Notes: generated from the letters alone by a model not told the origin. A DNA stretch of 64,000 nt from Planctomonas sp. JC2975 (GCF_012985205.1 NZ_JABEKS010000003.1:362126-426125); one strand, 5' to 3'; counted from the first letter of the stretch, positions 17,082 to 26,947 are shown. Numbers and translations are program-made.

Positions 17082-20000
17082 CTACTGTCCCGGCGTCGAG
17101 TCGACGACCCATTCGAGAACGCCCACCGGCTGCGTGCTCACCAGGTTCACGCGCAGCTTGGTGGTGGTCACGGAGTCGTAGCCGACCTGGTTGAACGTGT
17201 CCGTCGCCGTGCCGTATGCAGTGGCGTTGGTGACGTCGGCCCACGCAGAACCGGTCCAGTACTGCACGTTCCAGGAGGACGGGGTGAAGACTCCGCCACC
17301 GTCATCGAAGAAGTACAGTGCGGATCCGTTCGTCGTCACGGCCTGCGCCCAATCGAGTTCGATCCACTGGGGTCCGACGTTGGGCCACGTCCCCCAACGC
17401 AGATTGCCCGAGGTGTCGTTCGACTGAGGCGGATAGACGCCGTCGTTGATCGCCTTCACGCTTTCCCACGGTGACGTGTACGACGCGCTCGGTGTCGCCC
17501 CTTGGAGGGCGAGGTCGGTCGACCCCGCTGGGACCGGAAGCGGGCGCTGCACGACGACCGCCGGTGCGATGCTCACTGTTCCTCCGGCGCCGGCCGCCCC
17601 GGTGTAGGTCACCGAAAGCGGCAGCGACACCTTGCCTGACGCCGACGAAGGCGCGGTGACGTTCCAGGTGACCGCTGTGGACCCACCGGCGGCGATGGAG
17701 ATCGCCGACGAAGAGCCTCCGGAGACGGTCCAACCCGACGGCGCCGCGATCGCAGCATCCGCCTTGATCGAAGCGCTACCCGGGTTCGTGATGGTCAGCG
17801 ACACCGGAGTGGAATCGCCTGCCTTCAGCACCGGCTGCGATCCCGCGGGCGTGTTCCCCACCTGGGCTGCGAGAGTGGGCGCACTCGAGTTGCCGAGGGT
17901 GACGACGACCTCAGTCTTGTGCGGGCGCACGGTGACGGTGTGCGAGGTCGCATCCCACGTGCCGTTGACGACGGAGGTGACGCCGGCCGTGGCGAAGGAC
18001 GGCAACTGCAGCTGCACGGAATCGGTGGGCAGCTTTCCCGTGAGATCCATCGTCACCTGGCGCGCGCCCCGGACGGTCTTCGTCGCAATGGAGACGCCGT
18101 AGGTCGTCCGGTGCCCGTTCGCCACGTTGTAGCTGTTCGTCAGGTTGCCCAGCGAGATGGTCTGCCCATCGGCGATCCAGGTGTCGGGGATCCCCCGACC
18201 GACATAGAGAGTGCTTCCGAACGACGGGCTCGCCGTGGTACCGGTCTGGGTGCGGCCGAGCACGGCGATCGACTGCTGGACAGTCTGCGTCTGGCTTGCG
18301 AGCGGCCAGGCGTAGGGGACGGCACCGAACTGCGGTGCGGCATGGCTGCCCGCCCATGGGTTGTTCGGGTTCGGAGCCGAACCGTTGGCTTCCCACCACG
18401 CGTTGGGGCCGCCGGTGGTGTTCTGGATCTGCCACGCATAGCTGGTCAGCGGCAGGTCGCGGTACTGGGTGCCGTACAGGCCCGCCGAGGCGTAACCGGT
18501 GTTCAGCGCCACGCTGTACCCGGAGTACGCACCGAAGGAGGGGAACGGAACACCGGTGCCGGCAGCAAGGCGCCCGTAACCGACGGTGTAGAGGTTGTCC
18601 GACTGGTCAGGATCACCCAGCGTTCCGTTGAGTGCGCCGCCCGCGAGGAATACGTCCCACACGTTCTGGCTCCACAGGTTCGATCCTGCCCAGTTCGCGT
18701 CGTTCGCAGTTGCACACCGATCTGCACTCACCGGCTGGTTCACCTCGCACGGCAGGAACTGCTGCCCTGATGCCTTTTCGTTCGCGGCCAGGCCGGCGTT
18801 CGTCGCCGCCAGAAGGCTGTTGTACTGCTGAGCAGCCCAGCTAGCTTCGGCGGTGTTGCCCAAAGTGGTGGCGATGTACTCGTACGACGCGATGCCGGCG
18901 AGCGCCGCCTCATCGTCGAAGAGCCAGGTGCCAGTGCTGTCGTTGTCGAACGACGTCTTCAGATACCCGGTGCTGGAGTTCAACTGCTGCTGAAGGTACG
19001 TGTGCATGATCGTGTAGAGGCTCGGACCCCATTGGCTGGAGCCTGATGCGTCGTCGTGGAAGTACTTGCTGACGAAGGCGGTGTCGCCTGTTCCCTGCAG
19101 GTAGTCAGCCCATGCAGTCGGCGTCTTCCAGAGGCCGTCCCAGTACCAGTTCGCCCCGTTCTCGTCGAAGTTCGGCTGCTCGGAGATGCGCGCAGTCAGC
19201 AACAAGTTCTGTGCATCGGTGAAGTCGCCGACCGCGAACCGGTTGTCGAGGATGCTCGGCGCGTCGTGGTTCAGCACCCAGTCGTAGTTGTTCGCCCCGG
19301 AGAACTGGGCCTCCCCTGTCTGCACCATGCGGGTGTAGATGTACGCCGCCTTGTAGGCGTTGGAGATGGCGTCGCCCGGCTTCGCCAGTCCTGTCGAGGG
19401 CAGTTCGGTGTTGGGCAGCGACAGCGAGGGTGCGGTGTCGAGCATGGAGTTCCAGTTGCTCGCCATGTGCTTGTAGGCGCTGTTGTAGCTCGAAACGTTC
19501 GTCAGGTCAGCAGCGGCCGGAAGCGGCGTGGTGCTGCTGAACGTGTCGACAGCGGACACGTACTCGTCGGTCGCCGTGCCGCCTGCGGGTATGTCATCCG
19601 GCGATGACGTCAGGGTGACGAGGTTCGCGCCGGATGCTCCGGGCGGGACGGCCAGATCGCCCGTCGTGGTGTTCTTGATGGTGATGCGCGTGTAGACGAG
19701 TTCGGTGAGCGCGCCGTCCACTTTCTGGGCGTCCGCGAAGTTCGTGATGGTGACGTCCGCTCCGGCGCGTGAGAAGGACGTCGTCATGGCCGGCAGGTAC
19801 CCGTCAGCCTCGTTCCACTGGACCGATCCCGCTGCGGGAGCCTGGCCGGAGGCGAGTCCGTAGGTGTAGACGCCGAAGCTGTACATCGCGCCGCAGTAGG
19901 TCGTTCCGCCCGCGGTGTAATGCGTCGGCACTCCCCTGGCGAAGTAGGAGCCCGACAGATAGGTCAATGGTGCGTAGTAGTTGCCCTGCCAGCCGAGGAT

Positions 20001-20252
20001 CGACTCGTTGGCATAGCCGAACCCATGCGGATCGCTCGGCAGCGGAGCGTTCGTTCCGACTTGCTTGGGCGAGGAGTCGCCGCACACGTTGGTGGGCAGC
20101 GACGGCATCGGTTGATAGTCGGTGGATGGTGCTTTCACGGCAGCGGCTGACGCCATGCCGGGAATGGAAACCTGAGTGGCCGAAAGACCGACGACCGCAA
20201 GCGCCGTCAGTCCTGCAGCAACCCAAGTTCGACGAAGACGAAGACGCTTCAT
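17082..20252 (-). CDS. Large secreted six-hairpin-type glycosidase with NEW3 and discoidin-like domains
   Basis: 1056 residues. Sec signal peptide (MKRLRLRR, then a hydrophobic core, cleavage after an A-S-A at ~36). An N-terminal beta-sandwich (~40-240) leads to a Trp/Tyr-rich helical domain (~255-640, with ENGANWYWDGLW and DWVLNHDAPS) typical of (alpha/alpha)6 glycosidases. It ends with a NEW3-like beta domain (~765-860) and an F5/8-type C-terminal domain (~905-1056). Exact GH family is not assigned. The locus (LacI, importer, GH127) suggests it releases L-arabinose-containing oligosaccharides outside the cell. GGAGGGG precedes the ATG; upstream codons are not needed. Confidence 0.8.
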   Translation of the reverse strand: MKRLRLRRTWVAAGLTALAVVGLSATQVSIPGMASAAAVKAPSTDYQPMPSLPTNVCGDSSPKQVGTNAPLPSDPHGFGYANESILGWQGNYYAPLTYLSGSYFARGVPTHYTAGGTTYCGAMYSFGVYTYGLASGQAPAAGSVQWNEADGYLPAMTTSFSRAGADVTITNFADAQKVDGALTELVYTRITIKNTTTGDLAVPPGASGANLVTLTSSPDDIPAGGTATDEYVSAVDTFSSTTPLPAAADLTNVSSYNSAYKHMASNWNSMLDTAPSLSLPNTELPSTGLAKPGDAISNAYKAAYIYTRMVQTGEAQFSGANNYDWVLNHDAPSILDNRFAVGDFTDAQNLLLTARISEQPNFDENGANWYWDGLWKTPTAWADYLQGTGDTAFVSKYFHDDASGSSQWGPSLYTIMHTYLQQQLNSSTGYLKTSFDNDSTGTWLFDDEAALAGIASYEYIATTLGNTAEASWAAQQYNSLLAATNAGLAANEKASGQQFLPCEVNQPVSADRCATANDANWAGSNLWSQNVWDVFLAGGALNGTLGDPDQSDNLYTVGYGRLAAGTGVPFPSFGAYSGYSVALNTGYASAGLYGTQYRDLPLTSYAWQIQNTTGGPNAWWEANGSAPNPNNPWAGSHAAPQFGAVPYAWPLASQTQTVQQSIAVLGRTQTGTTASPSFGSTLYVGRGIPDTWIADGQTISLGNLTNSYNVANGHRTTYGVSIATKTVRGARQVTMDLTGKLPTDSVQLQLPSFATAGVTSVVNGTWDATSHTVTVRPHKTEVVVTLGNSSAPTLAAQVGNTPAGSQPVLKAGDSTPVSLTITNPGSASIKADAAIAAPSGWTVSGGSSSAISIAAGGSTAVTWNVTAPSSASGKVSLPLSVTYTGAAGAGGTVSIAPAVVVQRPLPVPAGSTDLALQGATPSASYTSPWESVKAINDGVYPPQSNDTSGNLRWGTWPNVGPQWIELDWAQAVTTNGSALYFFDDGGGVFTPSSWNVQYWTGSAWADVTNATAYGTATDTFNQVGYDSVTTTKLRVNLVSTQPVGVLEWVVDSTPGQ

Positions 20253-20309
20253 CTCAATCCCCTCCGTGACGCGGCTATGCGTCACAGTCATGCGAGACCC
20301 CGAAAAGCG

Positions 20310-20321
20310 TGAAAGCGCTTA
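20310..20321. promoter_or_regulatory. LacI-type operator upstream of the secreted glycosidase
   Basis: TGAAAGCGCTTA has the AAGCGCTT core typical of LacI/GalR operators and lies 58 bases before the glycosidase start. Confidence 0.55.
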
Positions 20322-20406
20322 GGGGGTTGATTGAATTGATCACGCTAGAGAACGCGCAATCGCGAACTATCCGTTGCCCATACTGCGACAGAAAAGGGTT
20401 TCGGAA

Positions 20407-20416
20407 TTTTCGAAAA
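20407..20416. promoter_or_regulatory. TTTTCGAAAA palindrome, probable second LacI site
   Basis: A perfect 10-bp palindrome 155 bases upstream of the glycosidase start. The same TTTCGAAA core recurs before the lacI gene, and a related inverted repeat sits before the importer operon. Confidence 0.5.
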
Positions 20417-20527
20417 CGGAGAACTCGATGACCGTTATCATTTCGTTATCGATGGAGGTCCAGGTCTCACCCCTCGAATCGAGGCGGTTCCTCAGTACAC
20501 GGCCCGAACCGTGTCGCCAGCCGTCGC

Positions 20528-21550
20528 CTACTTGGTCAACGCGGTCGATTCGCGGGTGACGACACGGCAGCCGACGTAGTGCAGACCCCGATCCGGCTGC
20601 CCGTCGATCGCCCGGAAAAGCAGCTGAGCGGCAAGGCGGCCGAGATCCTTCAGATTCATGTCGATCGTCGTGAGCGGGGGCCGGGATTGGGTGGCGAGCG
20701 GCTCCCAGTTGTCGTGGCTCATCACGGCGATGTCGGCAGGGACGTCCTTGCCCGCCTCACGGAGGGCATCGATGACCCCCCGGGCGATCTGATCGGATCC
20801 GCACAGAATCCCATCGACATCTGGATAGCGAGTCAGGATGGCCCTGGCCCCGCCGCGTCCCCAGTGCTCAGACCACGCACCGTACAACGCTTCCCCGCCG
20901 AGCAGTTCCAACCCCGCATCGTGGAGTGCCTCGATCGCCCCCGCGACCCGATCCCGTGCTGCGGTGTAGGTGACGTCTCCGGAAATGTATGCGATGCGGG
21001 ATCGCCCGCACTCGAGGAGATGTTCGGCGGCAAGCCGGCCGGCACCGACGTTGTCGCTGGCGATCGAGATGTCGTCGGGGTCGGTGGAGGGTGCGTACGC
21101 GTATACGACCGGCACCGGCAGGTCGAACGGGAGCGGTGCCCGCGGATTGGGGTTGTCGCCGACGATGATCAGTCCATCGATTCGCCTCGACATGAGCGCG
21201 CGTACGTGGTGCTGTTCGCGGATCGCGTCGCCTCGCGCATCGCACAGGAAGATCGATGTGCTGCCGGCGCCGAACGCGTCTTCCGCGCCCATCAGGATCG
21301 GTATCGAGAGGCGACCTTCCAGATCGCCGGTGATCAGACCGACCGTCCCCGTGCGCCCCGCCTGCAGGCTCTGAGCAAGGGCGTTCGGCGTGAAGCCGAG
21401 TTGCTCGGCGGCCTTCAGCACACGGGCGCGGGTGCGGGCGGCCACTTCCGCGCGACCGTTGACCGCCTTGGATGCGGTGGCGATGGATACGCCTGCCAAC
21501 TCGGCGACGTCGCCCAACGTAGGGCTCTTCTGATTCGCACGTTCCGACAT
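20528..21550 (-). CDS. LacI family transcriptional regulator of the glycan locus
   Basis: 340 residues. The N-terminal helix-turn-helix is textbook (TLGDVAELAGVSIATASKAV, with hinge helix NALAQSLQAG near residue 58), followed by the periplasmic-binding-protein fold (VGLITGDLEG, IDGLIIVGD, DGILCGSDQIARGV, RPPLTTIDMN). It most likely represses the flanking glycosidase and importer genes and is relieved by an imported sugar. The ATG at 21550 with GGGGAG ahead is preferred to the one ten codons upstream (21580). Confidence 0.93.
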   Translation of the reverse strand: MSERANQKSPTLGDVAELAGVSIATASKAVNGRAEVAARTRARVLKAAEQLGFTPNALAQSLQAGRTGTVGLITGDLEGRLSIPILMGAEDAFGAGSTSIFLCDARGDAIREQHHVRALMSRRIDGLIIVGDNPNPRAPLPFDLPVPVVYAYAPSTDPDDISIASDNVGAGRLAAEHLLECGRSRIAYISGDVTYTAARDRVAGAIEALHDAGLELLGGEALYGAWSEHWGRGGARAILTRYPDVDGILCGSDQIARGVIDALREAGKDVPADIAVMSHDNWEPLATQSRPPLTTIDMNLKDLGRLAAQLLFRAIDGQPDRGLHYVGCRVVTRESTALTK

Positions 21551-21567
21551 CGCTCCCCGTTTCAGCG

Positions 21568-21577
21568 TTTTCGAAAT
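21568..21577. promoter_or_regulatory. TTTCGAAA palindrome at the lacI promoter
   Basis: TTTTCGAAAT (perfect core 21569-21576) is 18 bases upstream of the lacI start, suited to autorepression, and matches the 20407 site. Confidence 0.5.
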
Positions 21578-21677
21578 CATAAGCGCGATTTCGTGAGCTG
21601 CCCAGCGATTCTTTGATCGCCGCCCAGCAGACCTTCGACCCCGGATTCGCCTGGAATACAGACCCCGCGGCGAACTA

Positions 21678-21729
21678 TTGACACTGTCCGCATCGTGGTG
21701 CCACCATGCTCGAAAACCGTTTCGGTTTT
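21678..21729 (+). promoter_or_regulatory. Promoter and operator of the ABC importer operon
   Basis: A consensus -35 TTGACA (21678-21683) is followed 30 bases later by an inverted repeat AAAACCG-TTT-CGGTTTT (21713-21729) where the transcription start would lie. A repressor bound there would block initiation. The lipoprotein gene starts at 21838. Confidence 0.6.
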
Positions 21730-21837
21730 TTCAGCGGCATCGACCCGTCCTTGGCGATCACGTGTGGTTCACGGTCGAACCCCTTGGTCGAAAGGCGTCG
21801 CCGCCGCATGCCCACCACCACCTGAGAGGCACCAAGC

Positions 21838-23151
21838 ATGACCACTCCCCTTCGCCGCCGCGGCAAAGTCGCCGTCGCGGTTTTCGCGACAGTCGGCGCC
21901 GTGGCGCTGACTCTTTCCGGCTGCTCCAGTTCCGCCAACGGCACCACGAACAGCTCCGCCATTCCCGAAGCCGGCACCGACGACGGCGCGACGATCACGA
22001 TGTGGTCGCGAGCCCCGCTGCAGAAGCAGGCGACCAACGCGGTCAACGACTACAACAAGACCCACAAGAACCAGGTCAAGCTGACGCTGCTGCCCAACGA
22101 TGATGTCGAGGGCAAGGTGGGAGCCGCTGTGCAGACCAACAGCCTGCCCGACCTGCTCGCGGGCGACGTCGTCCGGGTCCCTTACTGGACCAAGGAGGGC
22201 GTCTTCATGGACCTGACCAAACAGATCGACGCGCTGCCGAACAAGTCCGACATCCAGTCGGGTCACATCGCCGCAGGCACGGTCGACGGCAAGGAGCACA
22301 CTCTCCCGTTCGTCTCCGACATCTCGGTGATGGTGTGGAATGAGGATCTGTTCCAGCAGGCCGGGCTCGACCCGGCGAAGGGTCCGGCGAATCTCGATGA
22401 CTTCGTCAAGGACGCGAAGGCCGTCGCCGGCTTGAACCAGCCGGGCGTGGCCGGCACGTATGTCGCCGGCGAGTCAGGAGGAGCGCTCGCGTTCACGCTC
22501 TTCCCCATGATCTGGGGCAGCGGTGACGACGCGCTGAACAAGGCGGGCACCACGTCGTTGCTCGCCAGCTCCAACGCACAGAAGATCTACTCCGGCCTGC
22601 GCGAGCTCGCCGACATGCCGAACGGCATCGGTGCCGGCTCCAAGACGGACACCGGCGCCACCTGGACCGCTCCGTTCCAGAACGGGAAGATCGGCGTGAT
22701 GGCCTACCCCTTCACTGCGGTCAGTGCCCTCTTCAAGACCTCGCCGTTCAAGATCGGCGTGGCTCCGATCCCCGGCGTGGACAGCGGTTCGTCGACCTTC
22801 CTCGGCGGTGACGCGATCGGCATCAGCAAGAGCTCCAAGCACTCAGCGGAGGCGTGGAACTTCCTTTCCTGGCTGATGACGGAGAAGGCGCAGAAGACGG
22901 TGTTCGCCGACAACAACGACACCGCCTCCAACATCAAGGTGCTGGAGAACGACTACACCGGCGCCGATCCTCGCACCCTGATCGGGAACGCGACAGTGAA
23001 GACCGGGCAGACCCCGATCGCGGAGAACTTCAACACGGCGTTCAACGCGGCCGGCAGCCCCTGGCAGATCCTGATCCAGGATGCCATCTGGGGTGACGCG
23101 TCCAAGACCAAGGCGAACAACGACGCGATCACGGCGGCTCTGGGTGGTTGA
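21838..23151 (+). CDS. ABC sugar importer, substrate-binding lipoprotein
   Basis: 437 residues. Lipoprotein signal with lipobox L-S-G-C (cysteine ~29) after a basic start, then an extracellular solute-binding family 1 fold (ITMWSRAP near 53; Trp-rich sites such as FPMIWGSGDD and SPWQILIQDAIW). It captures the oligosaccharide outside the cell and hands it to the permeases encoded next. GAGAGGC precedes the ATG. The gene for the ATPase is missing from the operon, as is usual for CUT1 systems that share an MsmK-like ATPase. Confidence 0.93.
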   Translation: MTTPLRRRGKVAVAVFATVGAVALTLSGCSSSANGTTNSSAIPEAGTDDGATITMWSRAPLQKQATNAVNDYNKTHKNQVKLTLLPNDDVEGKVGAAVQTNSLPDLLAGDVVRVPYWTKEGVFMDLTKQIDALPNKSDIQSGHIAAGTVDGKEHTLPFVSDISVMVWNEDLFQQAGLDPAKGPANLDDFVKDAKAVAGLNQPGVAGTYVAGESGGALAFTLFPMIWGSGDDALNKAGTTSLLASSNAQKIYSGLRELADMPNGIGAGSKTDTGATWTAPFQNGKIGVMAYPFTAVSALFKTSPFKIGVAPIPGVDSGSSTFLGGDAIGISKSSKHSAEAWNFLSWLMTEKAQKTVFADNNDTASNIKVLENDYTGADPRTLIGNATVKTGQTPIAENFNTAFNAAGSPWQILIQDAIWGDASKTKANNDAITAALGG

Positions 23152-24094
23152 TAGCAGCACGGCTGCACGAGTCACTCGATCTCGTACCCGGTTCTCGAGG
23201 CGGACGGCGCCCGCCGTTCGCCTCGAGAACCTGCGCGGTTGGCTGTTCGCCGCTCCCACGGCGGTTCTCGTCCTCGGCCTCTTCATCGCCCCGCTCGTCG
23301 TCGTCATCATCATGGCGGCGTCCAACTGGACCCTCCTCGGCGGCAACCAGGGAAACAACTTCCCCCTCAACTTCACCAACGTCTTCAAGGATCCGCTCCT
23401 GCCAGGAGCCATCTGGTTCACCATCGAGTACACGATCATCACGACGGTGATCCTGATGCCGATCGCCTTCGGCCTCGCGCTTCTGGTCCAGGAAGCGAGG
23501 AAGTGGAACGCGATCCTCCGCACGGCGATCCTGATCCCCTCCGCCATGGGTATCGCATCGGCGTCGCTGCTGTTCTATGCCCTGTACTCGCCACAGATCG
23601 GCCCGCTGACCCCCCTGCTGAACCTGATCCCGGGGTTCCAGGAAGGTGAGTCCGTGCTCAGCACCCCTGGCGGCGCGCTCTGGGCCACAGTGCTGCTGGT
23701 GGTCTGGCGATTCGCCGGCTTCTACATGCTGCTCATGATGGTGGGCCTGCAAGCCATACCGGGTGAGGTGTACGAGGCCGCGAAACTCGACGGCGCGGGT
23801 CGGCTGAAGACCCTGATGCGGGTGACCATCCCGCTCCTTCGACCCACCATCGCGATGACCCTGATCATGTCGATCACCGGATCCCTCCTGGCGTTCGACC
23901 AGTTCTACATCCTCACCGAAGGCGGACCGAACAACTCCACGATGACCATCGTCCAGCTGATCTACCGGGAAGCTTTCCAAACCAACCGGGACCTCGGAAT
24001 GGCCGCGGCACTGACCGTGATGCTTCTCATCGCTCTGGTCATCATCAACGCCATCCAGCTGAGGGCACTGCGCGTCGGTGCTGACGAGGACTGA
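23144..24094 (+). CDS. ABC sugar importer, permease 1 (MalF/UgpA-like)
   Basis: 316 residues with six membrane helices and the EAA loop (EAAKLDGAG, residues ~210-218) that docks the ATPase. The GTG at 23144 overlaps the end of the binding-protein gene by eight bases, indicating translational coupling; further in-frame codons upstream lie entirely within that gene. Confidence 0.93.
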   Translation: MVDSSTAARVTRSRTRFSRRTAPAVRLENLRGWLFAAPTAVLVLGLFIAPLVVVIIMAASNWTLLGGNQGNNFPLNFTNVFKDPLLPGAIWFTIEYTIITTVILMPIAFGLALLVQEARKWNAILRTAILIPSAMGIASASLLFYALYSPQIGPLTPLLNLIPGFQEGESVLSTPGGALWATVLLVVWRFAGFYMLLMMVGLQAIPGEVYEAAKLDGAGRLKTLMRVTIPLLRPTIAMTLIMSITGSLLAFDQFYILTEGGPNNSTMTIVQLIYREAFQTNRDLGMAAALTVMLLIALVIINAIQLRALRVGADED

Positions 24095-24097
24095 ACA

Positions 24098-24919
24098 ATG
24101 AAGACGACCAAAGTCACAACCCAGTCCACGTACTACGTGCTGACCACAGTTCTTGCCATAGTCTTCCTGCTGCCACTCGTCTGGGCGGTCATCGTGTCGG
24201 TCTCGCCGGCCCAAGGCACGGCGCAGATCCACGGATTCGGGTTCGGCAACTACACGAAGATGTTCGACTACGGGTTGGGGCTTCCGACCTACCTGAAGAA
24301 CTCGCTGATCCTCTCGATCAGCGCAACCGTCCTCACGATCGTGCTCGCAGCGACCGGAGGTTATGCGTTCGCGCGGTTCCGGTTCTGGGGCAAGAACACC
24401 CTCTTCGTCCTCGTGCTGTCGATCATGATGATCCCGTACGCCGCACTGCTGATTCCTCTGCTGGTCTGGATGAACCAGATCGGACTGCAGAACTCTCTCT
24501 TCGGGGTGGCACTGGTCCTCACCCTGTTCCAGATGCCGTTCGGGATCTTCATGATGCGGAACTCCTTCTCGGCAGTCCCGCGCGAACTCGAAGACGCGGC
24601 GTTGATGGACGGATGCAATACCTTTCAGGCCTTCTATCGCGTCATGATCCCCGCGGTGCGCCCCGCCATCGTGACCGTCGGCCTGTTCTCCTACCTGGCA
24701 GCGTGGAATGACTTCATCATCTCGCTCTACCTCCTCGGTGCCGACAATTCGCCGCTGCCGCTGGCGCTCGTCAACATGCGTCAACAGACCATGGGGGTCA
24801 TCGACTACGGGTCGACCACCGCCGGAGTCGTCGTCCTGACCATCCCCGCGCTCATCCTCTTCCTGGCCCTTCAGCGCTATTACGTTCGCGGATTCACCGA
24901 CGGTGCGATCAAGGGGTAG
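24098..24919 (+). CDS. ABC sugar importer, permease 2 (MalG/UgpE-like)
   Basis: 273 residues, six membrane helices, with the EAA-type loop reading EDAALMDGC (residues ~165-173). It begins three bases after the previous stop. Together with the previous gene it forms the membrane channel of a CUT1-type oligosaccharide importer. Confidence 0.93.
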   Translation: MKTTKVTTQSTYYVLTTVLAIVFLLPLVWAVIVSVSPAQGTAQIHGFGFGNYTKMFDYGLGLPTYLKNSLILSISATVLTIVLAATGGYAFARFRFWGKNTLFVLVLSIMMIPYAALLIPLLVWMNQIGLQNSLFGVALVLTLFQMPFGIFMMRNSFSAVPRELEDAALMDGCNTFQAFYRVMIPAVRPAIVTVGLFSYLAAWNDFIISLYLLGADNSPLPLALVNMRQQTMGVIDYGSTTAGVVVLTIPALILFLALQRYYVRGFTDGAIKG

Positions 24920-25018
24920 CCCTCCCAGGCGGCAGCCAGAACGGCGCCGTTCAATGACCTCAACTTCGACTCCACCACCAGCACCCGGCCTCGTGCCGCA
25001 GCCTTCGAGGAACAGCCC

Positions 25019-26947
25019 ATGACCCTGACCAGCCCCTCCCGACGAGTCACTACGCCCGTCACTCCCGCCAACCCTTCGCACGGAGCACTGCGCCCGCTCG
25101 GCCTCAGCGAGGTGCAGATCACGGGAGGATTCTGGTCACGGATGCAAAGCGTCAACGCCGACGGCACGCTGCCGCACATCGCCCACTGGCTCGAGCGCGA
25201 GGGTTGGCTCGGAAACTTCGACCTCGCGGCGACCGGAAGCCTCACCCCGGAGAATCGGCGCGGCCGCGAGTTCTCCGACTCCGAGGTCTACAAGTACCTG
25301 GAGGCCGTCTCCTGGCAACTCGGCGAACACCGCGACGACAAGCTCGAGAAGCACTTCCGCTCTGTCGTCAGCCGGGTCGCCGCGGCACAAGAGCCTGACG
25401 GGTATGTGAACACCCGATTCGGCCGGCCGGGACAGCAAGCGCGCTGGTCCGATCTGGCATGGGGACACGAGCTCTATTGCGCCGGCCACCTCTTCCAGGC
25501 CGCGGTTGCGCGCATCCGCACCAAACCCGACGCCGACGATGGTCTCGCCCAGGTGGCAACCCGCCTCGCGGACCTCATCTGCGAGGTGTTCGGCGTTGAT
25601 GGCATCCAATCGGTCTGCGGGCACGCGGAAGTCGAGACGGGCCTCGTCGAACTCGGCCGTGCCACCGGCAGCGACAAGTACATCGAACAAGCCCGGATCT
25701 TCATCGAGCGGCGCGGCACCGGAGTCCTTCCGGACATCGAATTCGGTCGTGCCTACTACCAGGACGACATTCCCGTACGTGACGCCGATGTGCTGCGCGG
25801 TCACGCCGTACGCGCAAACTACCTCGCCTCTGGCGCGGTCGACGTGGCCATCGAGACCGCCGACGGGGTCCTGCTCGACTCGCTCACCCGTCAGTGGCAG
25901 AACACGGTCGCGCGCCGCACCTACATCACCGGTGGGCAGGGCTCCCACCACCAGGACGAAGCATTCGGCGAGGACTTCGAGCTCCCGCCGGACAGGGCCT
26001 ACTCGGAAACCTGCGCCAGCGTGGCGTCCATTCAGTTCAGCTGGAGGCTTCTGCTCGCACACGGCGACTCGAAGTACGCGGATCTCATCGAACGCACGCT
26101 CTACAACGTTGTCGCCACCTCGCCCGCCGCGGACGGTCGCAGCTTCTACTACGCCAACACACTCCACTGCCGGGTCCCGGGAGAGCCGGCAGACCCGGAC
26201 GCCGTTTCGCCGCGCGCCGAAGCATCCCTGCGGGCGCCGTGGTTCACGGTCACGTGCTGTCCCCCCAACGTCGCGCGCACCTTGGCCAGCCTGGACGCGT
26301 ACGTCGCCACCGCATCCGCCGAGGGCATCCAGATACACCAATACGCCCCGGCCAAGATCGCGACAACGCTCGACGACGGGGAGAGCATCGAACTGTCGAT
26401 CGAGACCGACTACCCCACGACCGGAGCGGTGACGATCCGCCCGCTGCGCGACGCAAGCAAGCCGTGGACCCTCCAGTTGCGTGTGCCCGCCTGGGCGAAC
26501 GGATCCAGCTTGACCGTCAATGGTGGGGTGGTGCCCGCCGAACCGGGATACGTGACCCACCGCCGCCAGTTCCGCGCCGGCGACGAGATCGTGCTCGACC
26601 TGCCGATCGAGCCGCGGCTTTCCGAGCCGGACCGACGCATCGACGCCGTGCGCGGCGCGGTCGCCGTCGAGCGCGGACCGGTCGTGTACGCGCTCGAGTC
26701 CGTCGATCTGCCCGATGGATGGGGGGACGTCTCGAACATCGTCATCGATACGTCGGTCGCACCGCAGGACCAGGGCGAGCGGGTGGTCGTCCAACTCGCA
26801 CGCAGCATCGCAGGCGAGAAGCCCTGGCCCTACAACACCTCCGACCCCAGCCACGAAACCCACAGCTCGCTGGTGCCACTCATCGCGTACCACGACTGGG
26901 CCGAACGGGGTCCGTCCACGATGCGCATCTGGCTCCCGACGCTCTAA
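25019..26947 (+). CDS. GH127 beta-L-arabinofuranosidase
   Basis: 642 residues, no signal peptide, so cytoplasmic. The DUF1680/GH127 pattern is complete: GGFWSRMQ near residue 39, an (alpha/alpha)6 barrel, then the zinc-cysteine centre: Glu330 and Cys332 (ETCAS), Cys413 and Cys414 (TCCPPN). In the Bifidobacterium enzyme HypBA1 the equivalent Glu338, Cys340, Cys417 and Cys418 bind zinc and provide the nucleophile. It should release L-arabinose from imported beta-1,2-linked L-arabinosides. GAGGAACAGCCC precedes the ATG; the 99-base gap follows the permease gene. Confidence 0.9.
   Translation: MTLTSPSRRVTTPVTPANPSHGALRPLGLSEVQITGGFWSRMQSVNADGTLPHIAHWLEREGWLGNFDLAATGSLTPENRRGREFSDSEVYKYLEAVSWQLGEHRDDKLEKHFRSVVSRVAAAQEPDGYVNTRFGRPGQQARWSDLAWGHELYCAGHLFQAAVARIRTKPDADDGLAQVATRLADLICEVFGVDGIQSVCGHAEVETGLVELGRATGSDKYIEQARIFIERRGTGVLPDIEFGRAYYQDDIPVRDADVLRGHAVRANYLASGAVDVAIETADGVLLDSLTRQWQNTVARRTYITGGQGSHHQDEAFGEDFELPPDRAYSETCASVASIQFSWRLLLAHGDSKYADLIERTLYNVVATSPAADGRSFYYANTLHCRVPGEPADPDAVSPRAEASLRAPWFTVTCCPPNVARTLASLDAYVATASAEGIQIHQYAPAKIATTLDDGESIELSIETDYPTTGAVTIRPLRDASKPWTLQLRVPAWANGSSLTVNGGVVPAEPGYVTHRRQFRAGDEIVLDLPIEPRLSEPDRRIDAVRGAVAVERGPVVYALESVDLPDGWGDVSNIVIDTSVAPQDQGERVVVQLARSIAGEKPWPYNTSDPSHETHSSLVPLIAYHDWAERGPSTMRIWLPTL

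Noticed and set aside
23129..25081. A 650-codon frame antisense to both ABC permeases
   Set aside because: Asp/Arg/Gln-rich composition of a shadow frame; the sense genes are clear.
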